From positions 12,191,328-12,255,327 of the forward strand of contig NC_039480.1 in assembly GCF_003590095.1 (NCBI RefSeq): a stretch of 64,000 bases of DNA, read 5' to 3'. The notes under the pieces are model-generated. The model made no database searches, was not told where the DNA came from, and saw only the letters and a program-made list of their open reading frames with translations. Of the stretch, positions 37,147 through 49,503 are shown piece after piece; the stretch's first letter is position 1; every line of letters starts with the position of its first letter. The position numbers were made by a program, and so were the translations under genes. This DNA comes from Trichoplusia ni (Eukaryota; Arthropoda; Insecta; Lepidoptera; Noctuidae).

Positions 37147-37206
37147 TGATAGACCGACGGTCAGACAATGGCGCCTCTGTAATATCGTTCCACGGAACCC
37201 TAAAAA
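37147..37206 (-). repeat. GGTTCCGTA dispersed repeat, copy 5 (fragment)
   Basis: The minus strand reads TTAGGGTTCCGTGG then CAGAGGCGCCATTGTCTGAC and CGTCGGTCTATCACC. The order matches other copies, but the element is short. Confidence 0.55.
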
Positions 37207-37209
37207 TGT

Positions 37210-39836
37210 ATGTCAAAAGAAGACTACAATTCTTTCATTTTATCTTACTTGAAAACGTTTTAGTTTCATTTTGCAGGAACACGAAAAATTTGTACCTTCG
37301 CTTAAATTAAACTTAAAGAAAAAAAGCAAATTTGTACACCTTTGACACGGAACAAAGATTTCACAAGCGTTTACGATTAGAATGCAAATTGTTTATTTGT
37401 CAAAAGTAGAGAGTATTTTGCAGAAAAGGAAATTGCAAAACTGTTTCGGAGTTAGCGAAAAATAGCAAGAAAATGAAACGAGAAAATTCTCAGCAAAGTA
37501 TACTACGTATCTTGCAGAATCAAAGCAATAGCAATTGACGACAATTGTACAATTACTGCCTAACGATTTAGTGCAAACTGTTATAAATAATAAATGTTGA
37601 TAAAGAATTATTTTTATGCTGACAAATGCTTTATTTGGATAGTATGCTATGCTATATTGCTCTGGCTTGAATTTGTCAGAAAAGTACCGTCGTCTTTGAC
37701 AAAGATTATACATTAATATAGAAAAAGGAATAAAGATGGTAAACTAATTATTACATGTAATTTCATGACCAAAAGACCAACAGCTAATCAGAGCACTCAT
37801 AAGATTTGAGGCAAATAAAAAACTTTTTTGTCCCCAATTTTTCGAAGATATCCAGTTTCACTTCACATAAAGCATTATTCAGTGGAACCCTATCAGGGTA
37901 TCGCGCCTAGTCTGTTGGCCATATTAATGGCTCTACCTGCCTGACTGTGACGGATGGTAGGTCCTGACCTGACGTTGACCTTACACCCTTGCTTACCCAA
38001 TTTATTCCGGGCCAATCTACCTTTGTTTTATTGTGTTATCTTTGGTAGCATTTTTGTCCCCATAGTTATTCACATGTCATTAATGTAGAGTCATTTTTGA
38101 TATGTCTTTTGACCAGCTTGTTTAGTTTCGCCTGTCTAGTTTTCGTTGTATTTTTTAATGTAATTGGATTGTGAGCTAATTAAGACTTTTTTATTATTAT
38201 ATAAGCTGAAAATTCACTGTACTTTAGGTGAACACGTTTTGGTACTTTTCAACTAGTTTGATGATATTTAAAAGGAGGCTATGGAAGATTTGTTACATAA
38301 CGATAATCCTGCAATTCGTGTCATTTATTTGTTTTGAAAAATCCTCAAGAAATACAGGATTTAAATTTTGTTTTATTTATAAGATTTTGTACTGACTTTC
38401 AATGTCGTCGTGAATGTTACATTGTTATTATGTTTATAACCTTGGTGGATTTTTATGGATGTAGAGTTAATTTAAATAAAGGATTTATGACCAATAATGA
38501 TAGTTTAGTCAATGGATGTTTTATTCTAGTCAATGTTATAACATAAATAAAGATATATTTAAGTTATAAATTGCTGTCCATGCAATAATAAACTCACTGT
38601 ACTTAAAAAAGGGTCTAGTTTAGATAAAGCAATTACACCAACTAGCCCAGCATACAATATCAGGTAGGGGCCGGTACTAAAACCGAATCTGTTTATTTAA
38701 TTAACAAAGCGGGGCATATCCCGGCAACGGACACCCTTAAAAACTAATACATACATAACTAGAGTAATAAACAACAAAACAATGTTGCTTTTTGGTTGAC
38801 CATGAGAAATAAAATATACAGTAAACCCATTCCTTATAACATTGCATTATTTTTGTAATACGTGAGAATCTGAACTAAAGACAAAATAAAATTGCAGAAT
38901 ACAAATAAAATTGTTGATACCAGATGATTTACAAGTTACAAATCATTCCTCAGAAAAAATAGAAGTTATCCAATTTGATACAAAATGGAGTCGCTTGCCT
39001 AGGGATGGTCTTGTTTCCTTAAACAAGAACGGGCATAGGCAAGCCACTGTCTCTGGCAATATATTTTTAGTCATTTTCAACATTATCAGTCCTGTTCCTA
39101 CTTATTAACTTTTCTCTTTGTCTTCACAGATATAAGAATCGTTAAAATGACTTACACACAAAGTACACACCTACACTTGCGCCTCTCTTTACCTCTACAT
39201 CTGTGAGTAAAGCCACCGAGCCCACTGCGTCGCATTATCCCGGAATTTACGTAACATTCCTGCCGTGTAAGCCGCGATTGCATCTTGTATCTCGTTTCCC
39301 GTGTAGGTTATGACTATTGTACAGTTAAACGTTTAACATACTATTTTAAATTACATACTCTAGTTTTATTAACCAACGAATTATTCTACTAGTAAAATAT
39401 AAGACATAAAACTGTTCTTTAATAAAACAGTGACACCTTGATGAAGATGAGACATTATAAGTGTTATAAAGATATTTAAAAATAAATTCGACATCATAAG
39501 ACCAATTTTTATTTATTGATATTTTATTACTCAAGAGATTGACAAATTAAAGTCGGAAAATGTCGTTGTTTTGTGACGCGCACCTTCTGAGAGTATTTGT
39601 TTTGTATCACGGCTTAGTTTTGTTATTTAATTATTCGGCTACTAATCCAATCCCTGAAGCGATCTAATTCAGAAATCCCTACGAGTGCCTATTAATTTAC
39701 TGAATGTTGGGCTAACTAATTAATTTGTTGTATCCAATTGGTTTGGGTTTTCTAAGTAGTATTGTGATTTTTCGTGTTTCCTTTCTATCTATGGGATATT
39801 GCTCTTTTGTTTTATCGTTTAATAGGAAAATCTTTT
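37210..39836. other. Spacer, no gene recognised
   Basis: Contains the hairpin at 38993-39044 and otherwise nothing I can identify. 37860-38060 is less AT-rich and resembles decayed retrotransposon sequence, but it could not be matched. Confidence 0.4.
38993..39044. repeat. Imperfect ~24-bp inverted repeat
   Basis: GCTTGCCTA...CTTGTTT (38993-39016) and AAACAAG...TAGGCAAGC (39021-39044) pair with a four-base loop and a few central mismatches. It lies inside a 65-codon chance frame. Confidence 0.65.
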
Positions 39837-40010
39837 GTTAGGGTCCATACGCAAATGGTATAATAATACTTAACCCTATTTCTGATGCTCTTCTGACCGT
39901 CTGTAACTAGACTGTATCTTATGAACCGTAGTATAGAAATTGAGTTGAAATTTTCTCAGATGGCTTACATCTGTCACCGCTATAACAACTAATACTAAAA
40001 TAAATATTGA
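39837..40010 (+). repeat. GGTTCCGTA dispersed repeat, copy 6
   Basis: TTAGGGTCCATACGCAAATG, TGACCGTCTGTAACTAGACT, GTATCTTATGAACCGTAGTA, TTGAAATTTTCTCAGATGGC and GTCACCGCTATAACAACTAA are present in family order. This is one of the longest copies. Confidence 0.65.
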
Positions 40011-42023
40011 GGTTGTAAAAAACGTTGTTGTTGTGTTATGGTCACAAATTCATTTGTCTCACCCAACTGAACTGTTTATATTTAGACTATGTATATGTGT
40101 CACGAGTCCAAATTACACTCGACCGGTTATTTTTTTAAGTTTTTCCTATATTGCGTATTGTATGCCCACTATATTTTTTTTAATTTCACTATATATATTT
40201 GTTTTACATAGTATGTCATTTACCTCAATATATCAAAGTTCAATGCCCTCAAACACGTTTCAGTTATCACTCGTTCAGTCAACGTCTATTATAATAACGT
40301 AAAGTCATTGTTACCATTCAATACGGACTACTTTATAATAGAGCCGACCCCTTCACTCTACAAATAGATACCCACTACACAGGCTTCATTTGCGTCAAAA
40401 CACAACTGTATTGGAAAACGACCTGTGTACTAGAGGCCTACCATCGACTCTTAACGAAATATTATTTCAACTGTGAAAGTGTGATAGAGCTCTACACGGA
40501 CAATAGTTTTGTCTCTCTTCCACAACTGTAAGATTATTCCGTTTAAATTGGTGGTAGGAGTCAGCTTTGTGAAACTGTCTGTTCTACCCTCTATCCAATT
40601 GTGACGATATTCTGTCTGCAATATGCCTTCAATGTAGGGTTGCACGCGAAGGTAATTGAGATTCTCTATTTGTAAGTTGAATAATAGTCTGGGAACATTT
40701 TGTTGTTTGAAAGAGATTGGATGGCACGTTTGTGTGTCGTCTACCTTGTGGATTGTACAATGGTGGTTAGATTTGCATTTGCTCACTTGGGTAAAATATT
40801 GATGTTAATTCAGGTAAAACTGTTTGATTTAGGTACTAGGATCATAAACATTTTCTAGACAAAATGGTAGGTATGTTTTCCCCAAACTATTTTACGAATG
40901 TTATTGATGAAGTTGTAGTTTCATAAATATCATATCAAAATATATTTTTTAAAGAAACTATTCTTGGACAGAATATAACTCGTTGTTTGTTAGCCCATTT
41001 ACACAAAAAGTACACATAGCTGCATTATGATTGTCAACCGACAAATCCATCTAATAAGAACACACATTCAATTTTCCCTCTATTCCCTTCGCCATGACAT
41101 TTCAAAACACAACACGGGTACAATAATGGTTATGTCACCCACTAAAACTCTTTTTAACGTCCAAACAAAAACTAACATATTCTTGTTTATTTTGTTACAA
41201 TTGAATACAACTGTTACTGCCAAATAAGTTCATTTGTTTGTAGTTACCGCACGGATAGTTCAAGAGCCGAGACTGCTATTAACAATAGAACTACTGAGAT
41301 TAAATCCGTATATTCGTGCCAAAACAATGTTTTAATACTAAGCTAATACTGCTACGCTAATACTATTCAATGGTAAAGATAGATTCAGTTTTACACGATT
41401 CTCTTGTAAAATTCTCAAAATAATGTGAAAAATGGCGAATATTTAAATGTAGGCTATAAATAAACACTGTTCTTTTGTATAAAACCAGGTGATGTGTGTT
41501 TATATTATAATCATTTACTATTCAAAGTCAAAATTGAAGTTGTCCTAATATAACATGACAGATTTAAATTTCTGTAATCTGTCTGTCTCACTTTCTTTAA
41601 ATTCTGAAACGCAGTCACAAGAGATCGATAAAGAAAAGGAATTATTTGATCAGTATTCAATTTAACACTTCTTGTTAAAACAACATTCGTAGTCGCTACG
41701 AAAAACGTAGTCACTACGCCATCCGTAGCGTTTAATAAAAAGTAGTAAGTAGTTTCATCTTTACACTGAGACTCAAAGTAAGTTTAGTATGAACTTGATC
41801 TAAAGATACATTTCAGTCAGCATGCTGCTTCTCGCGAGGATTTCTCCACATTACTACGAGGCTCCACTTCAATACGATTCATTATTCATCCGGTGTATTG
41901 TCACGACTCGGAACGACTCACTCCGTGCCGTATTGAGTATGTTACTGGGTAATATATTATCTGTTCTGTAAAGACGTGACATGGTAAGTATTTGCTTCTA
42001 AGAGTAATTCGTTATCAGTGATA
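40011..42023. other. Spacer, nothing recognised
   Basis: Open frames at 40033-40302 (+) and 40451-40786 (-) have no recognisable motif. CGCACGGATAGTTCAAGAG at 41249 resembles a decayed SINE head. Confidence 0.4.
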
Positions 42024-42182
42024 TCTATACTAATATATAAAGCTGAAGAGTTTGTTTGTTTGTTTGTTTGGACGCGCTAGTCTCAGGAACTAATGGTTCG
42101 ATTTGAAAAAATCTTTGAATAGACCATTTATCAAGTAAGGCTATATAACATCACGCTGCGACTAATAGGAGCAAAGATACAA
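42024..42182 (+). repeat. TATAAAGCTGAAGAG dispersed repeat, 3'-truncated copy
   Basis: TCTATACTAATATATAAAGC, four TTTG units, CGCGCTAGTCTCAGGAACTA and CATCACGCTGCGACTAATAG are present. The CGGACGAAGTCGCGGG end is missing. Confidence 0.7.
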
Positions 42183-42239
42183 TTCAATACATTATGACCG
42201 TAACTTAATTTTTAGTATATGTTGTTATAGCAAAAACAG

Positions 42240-42375
42240 GAGAAGGAGAAACCTTAAGTGTCTAACTATCAAGTTTCATGAGTCATGTACTGGTGATAGA
42301 CGGAAGGATATATAGACGGCAAAGCCTTAGTAATAAGGTTCTATTTTTACCCTTTGGGTACGGAATCTTAAAAAT
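42240..42375 (-). repeat. GGTTCCGTA dispersed repeat, copy 7
   Basis: Minus strand: AAGATTCCGTACCCAAAGGG, AACCTTATTACTAAGGCTTT, GCCGTCTATATATCCTTCCG and CATGACTCATGAAACTTG. Confidence 0.6.
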
Positions 42376-43215
42376 CTCTTCTTAATTACATTTACTCTTC
42401 TGTTCTCCACGTTGGTCATTTAAAGTTCATTATACATTTTGCTTTCCTGCAATCCTCGTTTAAATTATTATATTTCGGCGAAGCTTGGTCGTATTTTAAA
42501 TACCTCTTTTGTGCCTGATATTAAATAACTTTCTCTGAGAAATACTTTAAAAAAAGTTGGCTCTCCAATAAAAATATAAAATTTGTTTGGCAATTTCGGT
42601 GTCGTAGTTGGGACTATACTATTAAAAAGAAATACTATATACCTATAATTTGATGAAAAAACATCATGTCTTCTCTTCTCATATTATATGCTCATAAACT
42701 TAAAATGTAGAGATAGCTGTACAACTCGTAAAGATGCAGCTACATCAAAGGGAAATCACTCTTTTCAACATTTCTTGCTTGACTAACAAAGAGCTCCATT
42801 TCTATAGCATGAAATGAATCCAAGCAATGATGTGCTTGAAGTATATAATTCTTTGTACGAGTATGTTGCCTTCGAAAGCTCTCGTCGTCATTCACTTGTT
42901 TTGCTTGTTCAGATTTATTTGTACTTCAAAGAGGATTTTAATAGTGTTATTGCATGTTGTGTACGCTTTTCATCAAGATTTTGTGTTTATTCGCTGTTTA
43001 AGTATGACTATTAACGGTTCTTTCAGAATGTTGGTATGCGGTAAAACATGAGCAAGTTAGGAATTTTCTCTAATAGTTTATTTTGGGAAATACAATTTTC
43101 GTGTTTTCTTATATTGAGTAAAGAAATATTACATGAGCTTTTCTTTATTACAAAATTTCTTCATTTGGTTTTATGAGTTAAAGGTCAGGTCAAATAAATA
43201 GAGAAATATTTTCAT

Positions 43216-43219
43216 TTAA
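43216..43219. other. Empty piggyBac target site (TTAA)
   Basis: TCAT-TTAA-AGATTATGG here is the exact unoccupied form of the site that holds piggyBac at 53497-55969. There TCAT-TTAA precedes the element and TTAA-AGATTATGG follows it. Confidence 0.9.
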
Positions 43220-45586
43220 AGATTATGGCCATATCTAGTCTGTTATTTTAAATAATTGTATGCAGATTGTCTCATGTAAACTTACGTCAGCCATTTTCAG
43301 AATAACCGTTTCACAAATATCCATATTTTTTTTTAAACAACACCATGTTTTTTTTTCTTAAAAACTCAAGCCCTATTTGTGCCTCTCGAGATTACCAACA
43401 AAATACGACGCGACAGGGAAGGTACAAGCTAGTTAGATTCGATTGCTATTCCGTATCGCGCGTATGTAGTTAAACAGAACAAAGTTTTAGGCACCTAAAT
43501 AAACTTGGAAGTTTGTAGCGATGTGCGACACACGGAATACGGGAAACTCTATATTTTGATATCAAGTTTGGATCGTGCATGCTCGTTCGTGCATTCACGT
43601 TGAAGTGCAAATATTTTATCGTGATTGTGTATAAATTGTTTCGTACGTAGTTTGAAACAATTTAATGAATAAATGAGTTTCCTTGATTCGGGTAACGGAA
43701 CACCAGCTCGCGTGATATTTTTACAAAAAAGAAACTGCACTGCTTGAATTACACAACGCTACGGTAATAAGGGTCTTGATGACGTCATATAAGTTTTTGC
43801 TTATACGTATAGCAAATCAAGTTTGAATAAGCAAATAGAAATAATTCATTCGTACTTGCACAGATATCGTTAAATTGACACATTTTAAGTATAACAGATT
43901 ATCATTTTAAAACAAAAATAATATTATTTACCTTTACCTACCTTGAATACCTTTTACCTACTGGTTTCAGTAACAATGATCTCAACCACTATATTCTGAA
44001 GAAATAAGGTCGAATATCGTATACACCAATTGAGGTGTAAACCGCCAAACACGTCCCGTATGTTCCCCACTAACGCCCGTCATCCGAACGATCTGTGCGA
44101 TAGTTATTGCCCTAAATTTTGATTTCCATGGCGTGGGATGCGTGTTCCCAAACCCTAAATTATTGCGGGACTTTAGTGATAAGGGTAGATAGGGGTAAAC
44201 CGTGATAAGGAGTGATCCTTTCTCCGTATATTGACCACATTTTGGACGTCAGATTAAAAAAAAACTTTTTAACCAAAAAAACATAGGTCGGTAAGCACCA
44301 GGTCTACTATTTTTATGACGTCTCCCGGAATCGGTTCATGGCCTACAGTAGTCATGGGCTCAGTGATCTATACCCTGCTACTTATGCGAAATATTTGGTT
44401 TAAGTTTATTCTTGTTTTAGCTTGTTATAAGGTACATTGTTAATTCTTTCAACTTCAGTACAAAAAAAAAACACTATTATTTTCATTTTCGGCTCAACGT
44501 TACTACAAAATGTTACTACACTTCCTATGGTTAAAGATTACGTTCCAATTTAAACCATTGTAATTGAACCTTTAACAGTCAATACCTGTCGTACACACAC
44601 GCAATAAGCATTAAGTAAATGTAACGCAAATCATAGCCTCACGGAATGTAACAAACAAGTTTACAAACTAATTAGCACCACAGTACTTGGTAAAGTCAAC
44701 GCGAGAGATGTTCGCGACGTACCAGATAATGGGAAATGTAGAGGCGATAGCAATCCCGAACTAATGATTTGGAACCATCGACTTGATGCGGTTTTTAAAG
44801 ACTGACTGGACTGACGATCAAACATGTTTTATGTAAGATCGTGTTAAATATGTATGTTTTTGGCTTGATTCAGACACGTTTAATCATATTTTCCTTAAGT
44901 TTCTGATTAAAAGCTTTGGCTATATGATGTTGACTAAAAGAATGTATGTTGTTGTAGATAGTTTAAAAGTTTTTCTAATGAAATTTGAGAACAAACCATA
45001 TGTGTTTTTGGAATTTTTTGAATGTCTTTAATACCATACTGAGCTTTATAGTCCATAAAAATAAAAAATTACATAAAAAAAGATGACTTAACAATTTAAA
45101 GGCAAACAAAATTTACGGGTTTGAATCAACCACGTTTGATCGTCTCACGGACTCTCGTTGAATACCAGCACTAGATTTTGTTTAAATTACTTCTTACACT
45201 AACATTTGTTTAATCACTGTCGGCGTCTGAAGTTTTCTATTGTTTTCTTCTGAACGTATTCCAAGTTCGTACGATTGCTTGGTTGTTCTGTGGCTGAGTT
45301 TGTAACTAAGTTAAATGTTGACTCGCTAGAAAAAGTGCTGAGTACTTACTACTTTAGTAGTTCTATTACCAACCCTAACAGGACTTGACACATTTTGAGA
45401 ATAGGTACTATTACTACTTATGTACTTTTGCAGTCACTAACTAAAAAGTATTCCAAGAATAAAGTTTTTAAGTTGATTGGTTTTTGAGGAAGATGCTCTA
45501 CAAAAATATTCACAGATAGGTCATTTTCTCTTTTGTTTAGAAAGTGGCTCTCGTGTATAAAACAATAGAAAACGTGAGTCGACTCT
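43220..45586. other. Spacer inside the duplicated block, no gene recognised
   Basis: No coding region. The stretch 44030-44240 (around GTTATTGCCCTAAATTTTG and GGCGTGGGATGCGTGTTCCC) has balanced composition and could be conserved noncoding DNA. The same sequence is at 56780-56990. Confidence 0.4.
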
Positions 45587-45594
45587 CTAATATT

Positions 45595-45671
45595 CGGTTA
45601 GTCCCGCTATGGTATGGTCCCGGTATGGCACCCTCTTAAAATACCTATCAAAAAGTCCCGCTATGGTACCC
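45595..45671 (+). repeat. MULE left terminal inverted repeat
   Basis: Contains an internal motif three times: GTCCCGCTATGGTA at 45601-45614, GTCCCGGTATGG at 45617-45628 and GTCCCGCTATGGTA at 45655-45668. Repeated words in a terminal repeat are natural candidates for transposase binding. Confidence 0.9.
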
Positions 45672-45719
45672 TTCAGTTTTTGGTACTGTTGTAAAGAAAA
45701 GTTATACAATGCGTTAAGA

Positions 45720-45797
45720 AAAAAATAGTATTAATAAAAAATATATTTTCTTAACTATTATAGTTAAGCAAGATAATATTTATTAATACTATTTTTT
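45720..45797. repeat. Subterminal nested hairpins of the MULE
   Basis: Perfect 19-bp arms at 45720-45738 and 45779-45797 (AATAGTATTAATAAA core) enclose a second palindrome, CTTAACTAT-T-ATAGTTAAG, at 45750-45768. The same structure is in the right-hand copy near 58473-58551. It could form a cruciform upstream of the transposase gene. A function is not known. Confidence 0.8.
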
Positions 45798-46391
45798 AAA
45801 CAAATCACGCTCGGTAATTGTCGTTTCACTTCAGGTAGTTACCTGACCAACCGGTTTTTTCGTAAAACAATAGAGACGAGCCCTTCCTCGAATTCGTATC
45901 TAGCTCTTCCCTTTTGTTTTTATGAAAATAGAGAGAGACAGTATTATTCCGGGTTTAGTTTTGTTGAAATTGATCAATTGACAGCATACTCAACCTCATT
46001 ATATTGAACCTCATTTTTGTAGTTTAGTTTTAAGTTTGTAAATTTGAAATTGTTCTTAAGTTGTCATGTTGTTTTTTCTTCGTATGTCAGTAAAAATAAA
46101 ATAAAAGTAGAAGCGACTATAAAAGGCTTTAAAATTGTTATTTCTGTTTAGTATTGCGCAACAATCCGGCGATTGTCTTGCGGAAGTATTGTTTGTAAGA
46201 ATATGTGCAATTTGTAAGATTCAAGAGGTGTTTTAGAAGCAATGTTCAATAAATGAAAATTTCCTGTCAACTCGGACTCAATTATTTCTTCAAGAACCCA
46301 ACCCACTGTAAAAATAACAACAAGTTTGCTATTTGCAGCTGTACTTTTGCGATATGAGTAATTAGGATAGCTTGTTAGTTTATCTATTGCA

Positions 46392-48165
46392 ATGTCTGGG
46401 TCAAGTAGTTCACGTGGTGTAAATTTAATAATTATTGACAGTCGACGCGGTGGAAAAACTTTATTACGTGCCGGACATAAATATATTAAACGCAGAGAAA
46501 ATAAAAATTCAAGTACTTGGCATTGTGTAAATAGGAGAAATAGTATTAAATGTAGTGGATATATAACTATTGAGAATACCAATAATACAATAATTAAAGA
46601 TTATAAACACAGTGATCCGTGCGTGCCACATTTTGAAGACAATGAAGTTCAAATGGCTATAAGTGAGTGCAAAAAAGAAGTAAATTCAAATTACGGATCA
46701 GTACAGAAAATTTTCGAAAAACACATGGGTAACTTAAAAGACAAAGGGTTACACCTTACAGGAAATGTTCCTGACTATAAAAAATTAAAAACAGTATTAT
46801 ACAGACACCGAAATAAGTCGTTGAACGTACCAAAAACACAATTTAAGAATGTGGAAGAAATTATAATACCAGAAGAATTTAATAAGTATGTATTGGCTGA
46901 TTATTGTAATGAAGACTGTAATCGAATAATTATATTTTCCTCGACAGAAGTAAAGGAACATATAAAATGTGTAACGCATTACTTTGGTGATGGCACTTTC
47001 GACGGCTGCCCAAACCCATTCGAACAAGTTTATGTCATTCATGGAGACATGGGAAGCACTGACTTATCCACGAATGTAGCACCATTATTTTATATTCTGT
47101 TAAAAAACAAAGAAGGGAAAACTTATGAAAAAATTTTCGAATTGATTAAACAAACTTTGCCTGAATGGCGTCCATCGAAATTTACCTTCGATTATGAAAT
47201 AGGAGTAATAAATGCAGCAGCGAAGATTTTTCCTGATATCAAAATAAATGGATGTAACGTACATTTTCAAAAGAACGTTATCAAAAAAGCGAAATCTTTA
47301 AATCTAATGGAACACGAAGAGTCCTCGAACCATGTTAAGCAATGCATAGGCTTGGCGTTTTTGCCAAAACAAGATATTGAAGACGGCTGGCTGCATATAA
47401 TGGAAAATAGGTATAATATCTTGGTTACTTTCCAAAATGATGTTTGAGTACTTAACTCTAATTATATGGCAAAAAAGTAAAGAACAACAATATCAGTAAG
47501 GACCTGTTAATTTCATTGCTTTACAAGTACGAACGTTTAATATGTATTTTTTTCAGTTTCGACGATGAAGCTATGACCAAATTCAATGACTATTTTGTCA
47601 CTCAGTGGCTTGAATATCCAGACCTCATTTGGTGTTGCCATAATGAACGCCATAGAACAACTAACTTGGCGGAATCATGGAATGGCAGATTCAACAAAAT
47701 TATTGGAAAAAATCCCAGTTTATTATTGTTTCTGCAAACAATTGGCAACGACACATGTCACTTTGATATAAAACAAGCCAAGTAAGTTGTATTTTTTAGA
47801 CAATATTTTTAAGCAGATATAATATTTTTAAAAGCAGATATATATTTTTTTACATAATACGAGTACATAGAAGAATTTGAAAATGGATTTGATTTTATTT
47901 ATTTTGGTAGCTATTATTGGTTGTCGCCTTCTATTACACAGACGGTTACTGAAAAAAATATAGCTTAACTTAAATAACTGATGATTTTTGTTATAGCTTT
48001 CGACTAAAAAGATCACCTATAAATTCAAGAAAAAGAACAAGTATAGAAATCGACCGCCAGATTCAAAAGCTAACAAAAAGTTACGAAAATAAAGCTATCT
48101 CCATTGGTGATTTTCTGATTGACATATCAAAGTCAATATTTCGATCAGAACATTTAAAAAAATAG
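46392..48165 (+). CDS. FLYWCH-MULE transposase, three exons (left copy)
   Basis: Cut-and-paste transposase of the element. I join exons 46392-47410, 47557-47781 and 47997-48165 (1413 nt, 470 residues). The introns start GTATAA and GTAAGT, end in CAG and TAG, and keep the frame in phase 2 at both junctions. Residues ~11-80 form a FLYWCH zinc finger (Trp43, Cys45, Cys54, His73 or His80) for DNA binding. The MULE catalytic domain has Asp200 in FGDGTF, Asp267 in FTFDYE, the CxxH at Cys288-His291, and the likely third acid Glu379 in TTNLAESWNG in exon 2. The ATG follows an in-frame TAG at 46368, so it is the natural start unless an upstream exon exists. AATAAA is at 48348-48353. There are no stops or frameshifts. 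Without splicing it would look like a 351-residue protein lacking the third catalytic residue. The splice sites are my prediction. Confidence 0.88.
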
Positions 48166-48470
48166 TTTATTTTAATTTTGTTTTTAGCCTATTAAAATGT
48201 TATATTTACAGTAATACTTTTCTGAGATGTGGATTTTTTATATTTTTTTTATTGTTGATTATTGGTAATTAATATTATTGATTATTTTAAAAATTACATT
48301 GCAATTAATATTTCGTTTTAATGTTTGATATTTTTTTTTTTTGAATTAATAAAAGACTGATTTAATATCGCAAACAGACGTTTTATTGATACACTCCTAA
48401 AAGTATTTATTTATAGATACACTTTTCTTTTCAGTTGTACCTTCTATTGTCTAACGTAGATCTAAAAGAT

Positions 48471-48547
48471 GGGTACCATAGCGGGACTTTTTGATAGGTA
48501 TTTTAAGAGGGTGCCATACCGGGACCATACCATAGCGGGACTAACCC
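48471..48547 (-). repeat. MULE right terminal inverted repeat
   Basis: Reverse complement of the left repeat, with the three motif copies at 48474-48487, 48514-48525 and 48528-48541. Confidence 0.9.
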
Positions 48548-48555
48548 CTAATATT

Positions 48556-49503
48556 GCAAGTATGAATAAAAATCCACGGGAAAAAGTAGAGTTCGTTGAA
48601 CTTTAATCTTGTAAAGGGGAGTATGCAGCCGCCCGTCGCTGCGTCGGATGCGAATGTTTAGGCCTATACGGAATTTGTGCGATGACGTGAGGAAACTTTA
48701 TTCCATATAAATTCAATACCTCAAAAACTATAGGTAGCTCTACAAACCTATGTCATGATTCAAAGACCAGTCATGGATTAAACTTTTTCGGCATATTAAT
48801 AAGTTGTTTTATGAAATAGCTCTATATAAAACGTAGAAATCCATGAGGAAATCATGAGCAAAATTAAAAAAAAAACTTTTTCTATATTTTATTAATAAAA
48901 TACACTAAGTCTAAAATCAGTCTTAGTAATCCTTATCTCAAGACCACCAAAATCCTGCTTTCTCAGACCAAATACACCAACATTCATTCTGAATTTAAAT
49001 CTAAGTGACGCACCAAGTTCATATACTTCAGCACGAGAAAATATATTAAAGGTATAATAGAAACTATAAAATAAAGGAAAGTGCGACAGGCGGCCTTGGG
49101 AAGGTTTTATGTACGTTCATTACACGCATCATGATTTTTAATGTCCGAGCGACAATGTACAACATTTTTCTCTATGGTAGGCTCAGTGTTTCAGATTTCG
49201 GATAGGGATTTTTATTTTTCTGAAACGAGACTTATGTAATAAAAAATAAACAGACAGTATTGAAAATTTTGACTAAAACACTAATAAGGGTTGGTTTTTA
49301 ACAGTGTTAGTTGCGTTAGCATTTAAATTAATGTTGTAAATGTGTTCGCAAATTATTACAACGCATTTAAATTAAGTAGTGTAAATTACATTAGGCGTAA
49401 CATTAGTCAGTGGCTCTAAAGTAATCAAGCAAATTGATTATTTTAATTACAAATCTCATTAAGATTAATAAAATTCAGTTAGAGATATACATAAAACTCT
49501 ACG
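48556..49503. other. Spacer inside the duplicated block, nothing recognised
   Basis: No gene or known repeat. Duplicated at 61308-62254. Confidence 0.4.

Larger units (their letters stand above)
45595..48547 (+). mobile_element. Complete MULE-type DNA transposon with FLYWCH transposase (left copy)
   Basis: A 2953-bp element with all expected parts. The 77-bp terminal inverted repeats (45595-45671 and 48471-48547) agree except for the outermost base. The 8-bp target duplication CTAATATT lies directly outside at 45587-45594 and 48548-48555. One transposase gene with two introns fills the middle. An 8-9 bp duplication and long terminal repeats fit the Mutator/MULE superfamily, as does the protein. 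Nested perfect hairpins lie between the left repeat and the gene. The element looks intact and potentially autonomous. Confidence 0.92.

Noticed and set aside
40451..40786. 111-codon frame on the minus strand
   Set aside because: No motif, and no promoter or splice context.
47516..47785. Separate 89-codon gene downstream of the 351-codon MULE frame
   Set aside because: It is exon 2 of the transposase read through its flanking intron. Splicing in phase joins it to exon 1 and supplies the third catalytic residue.
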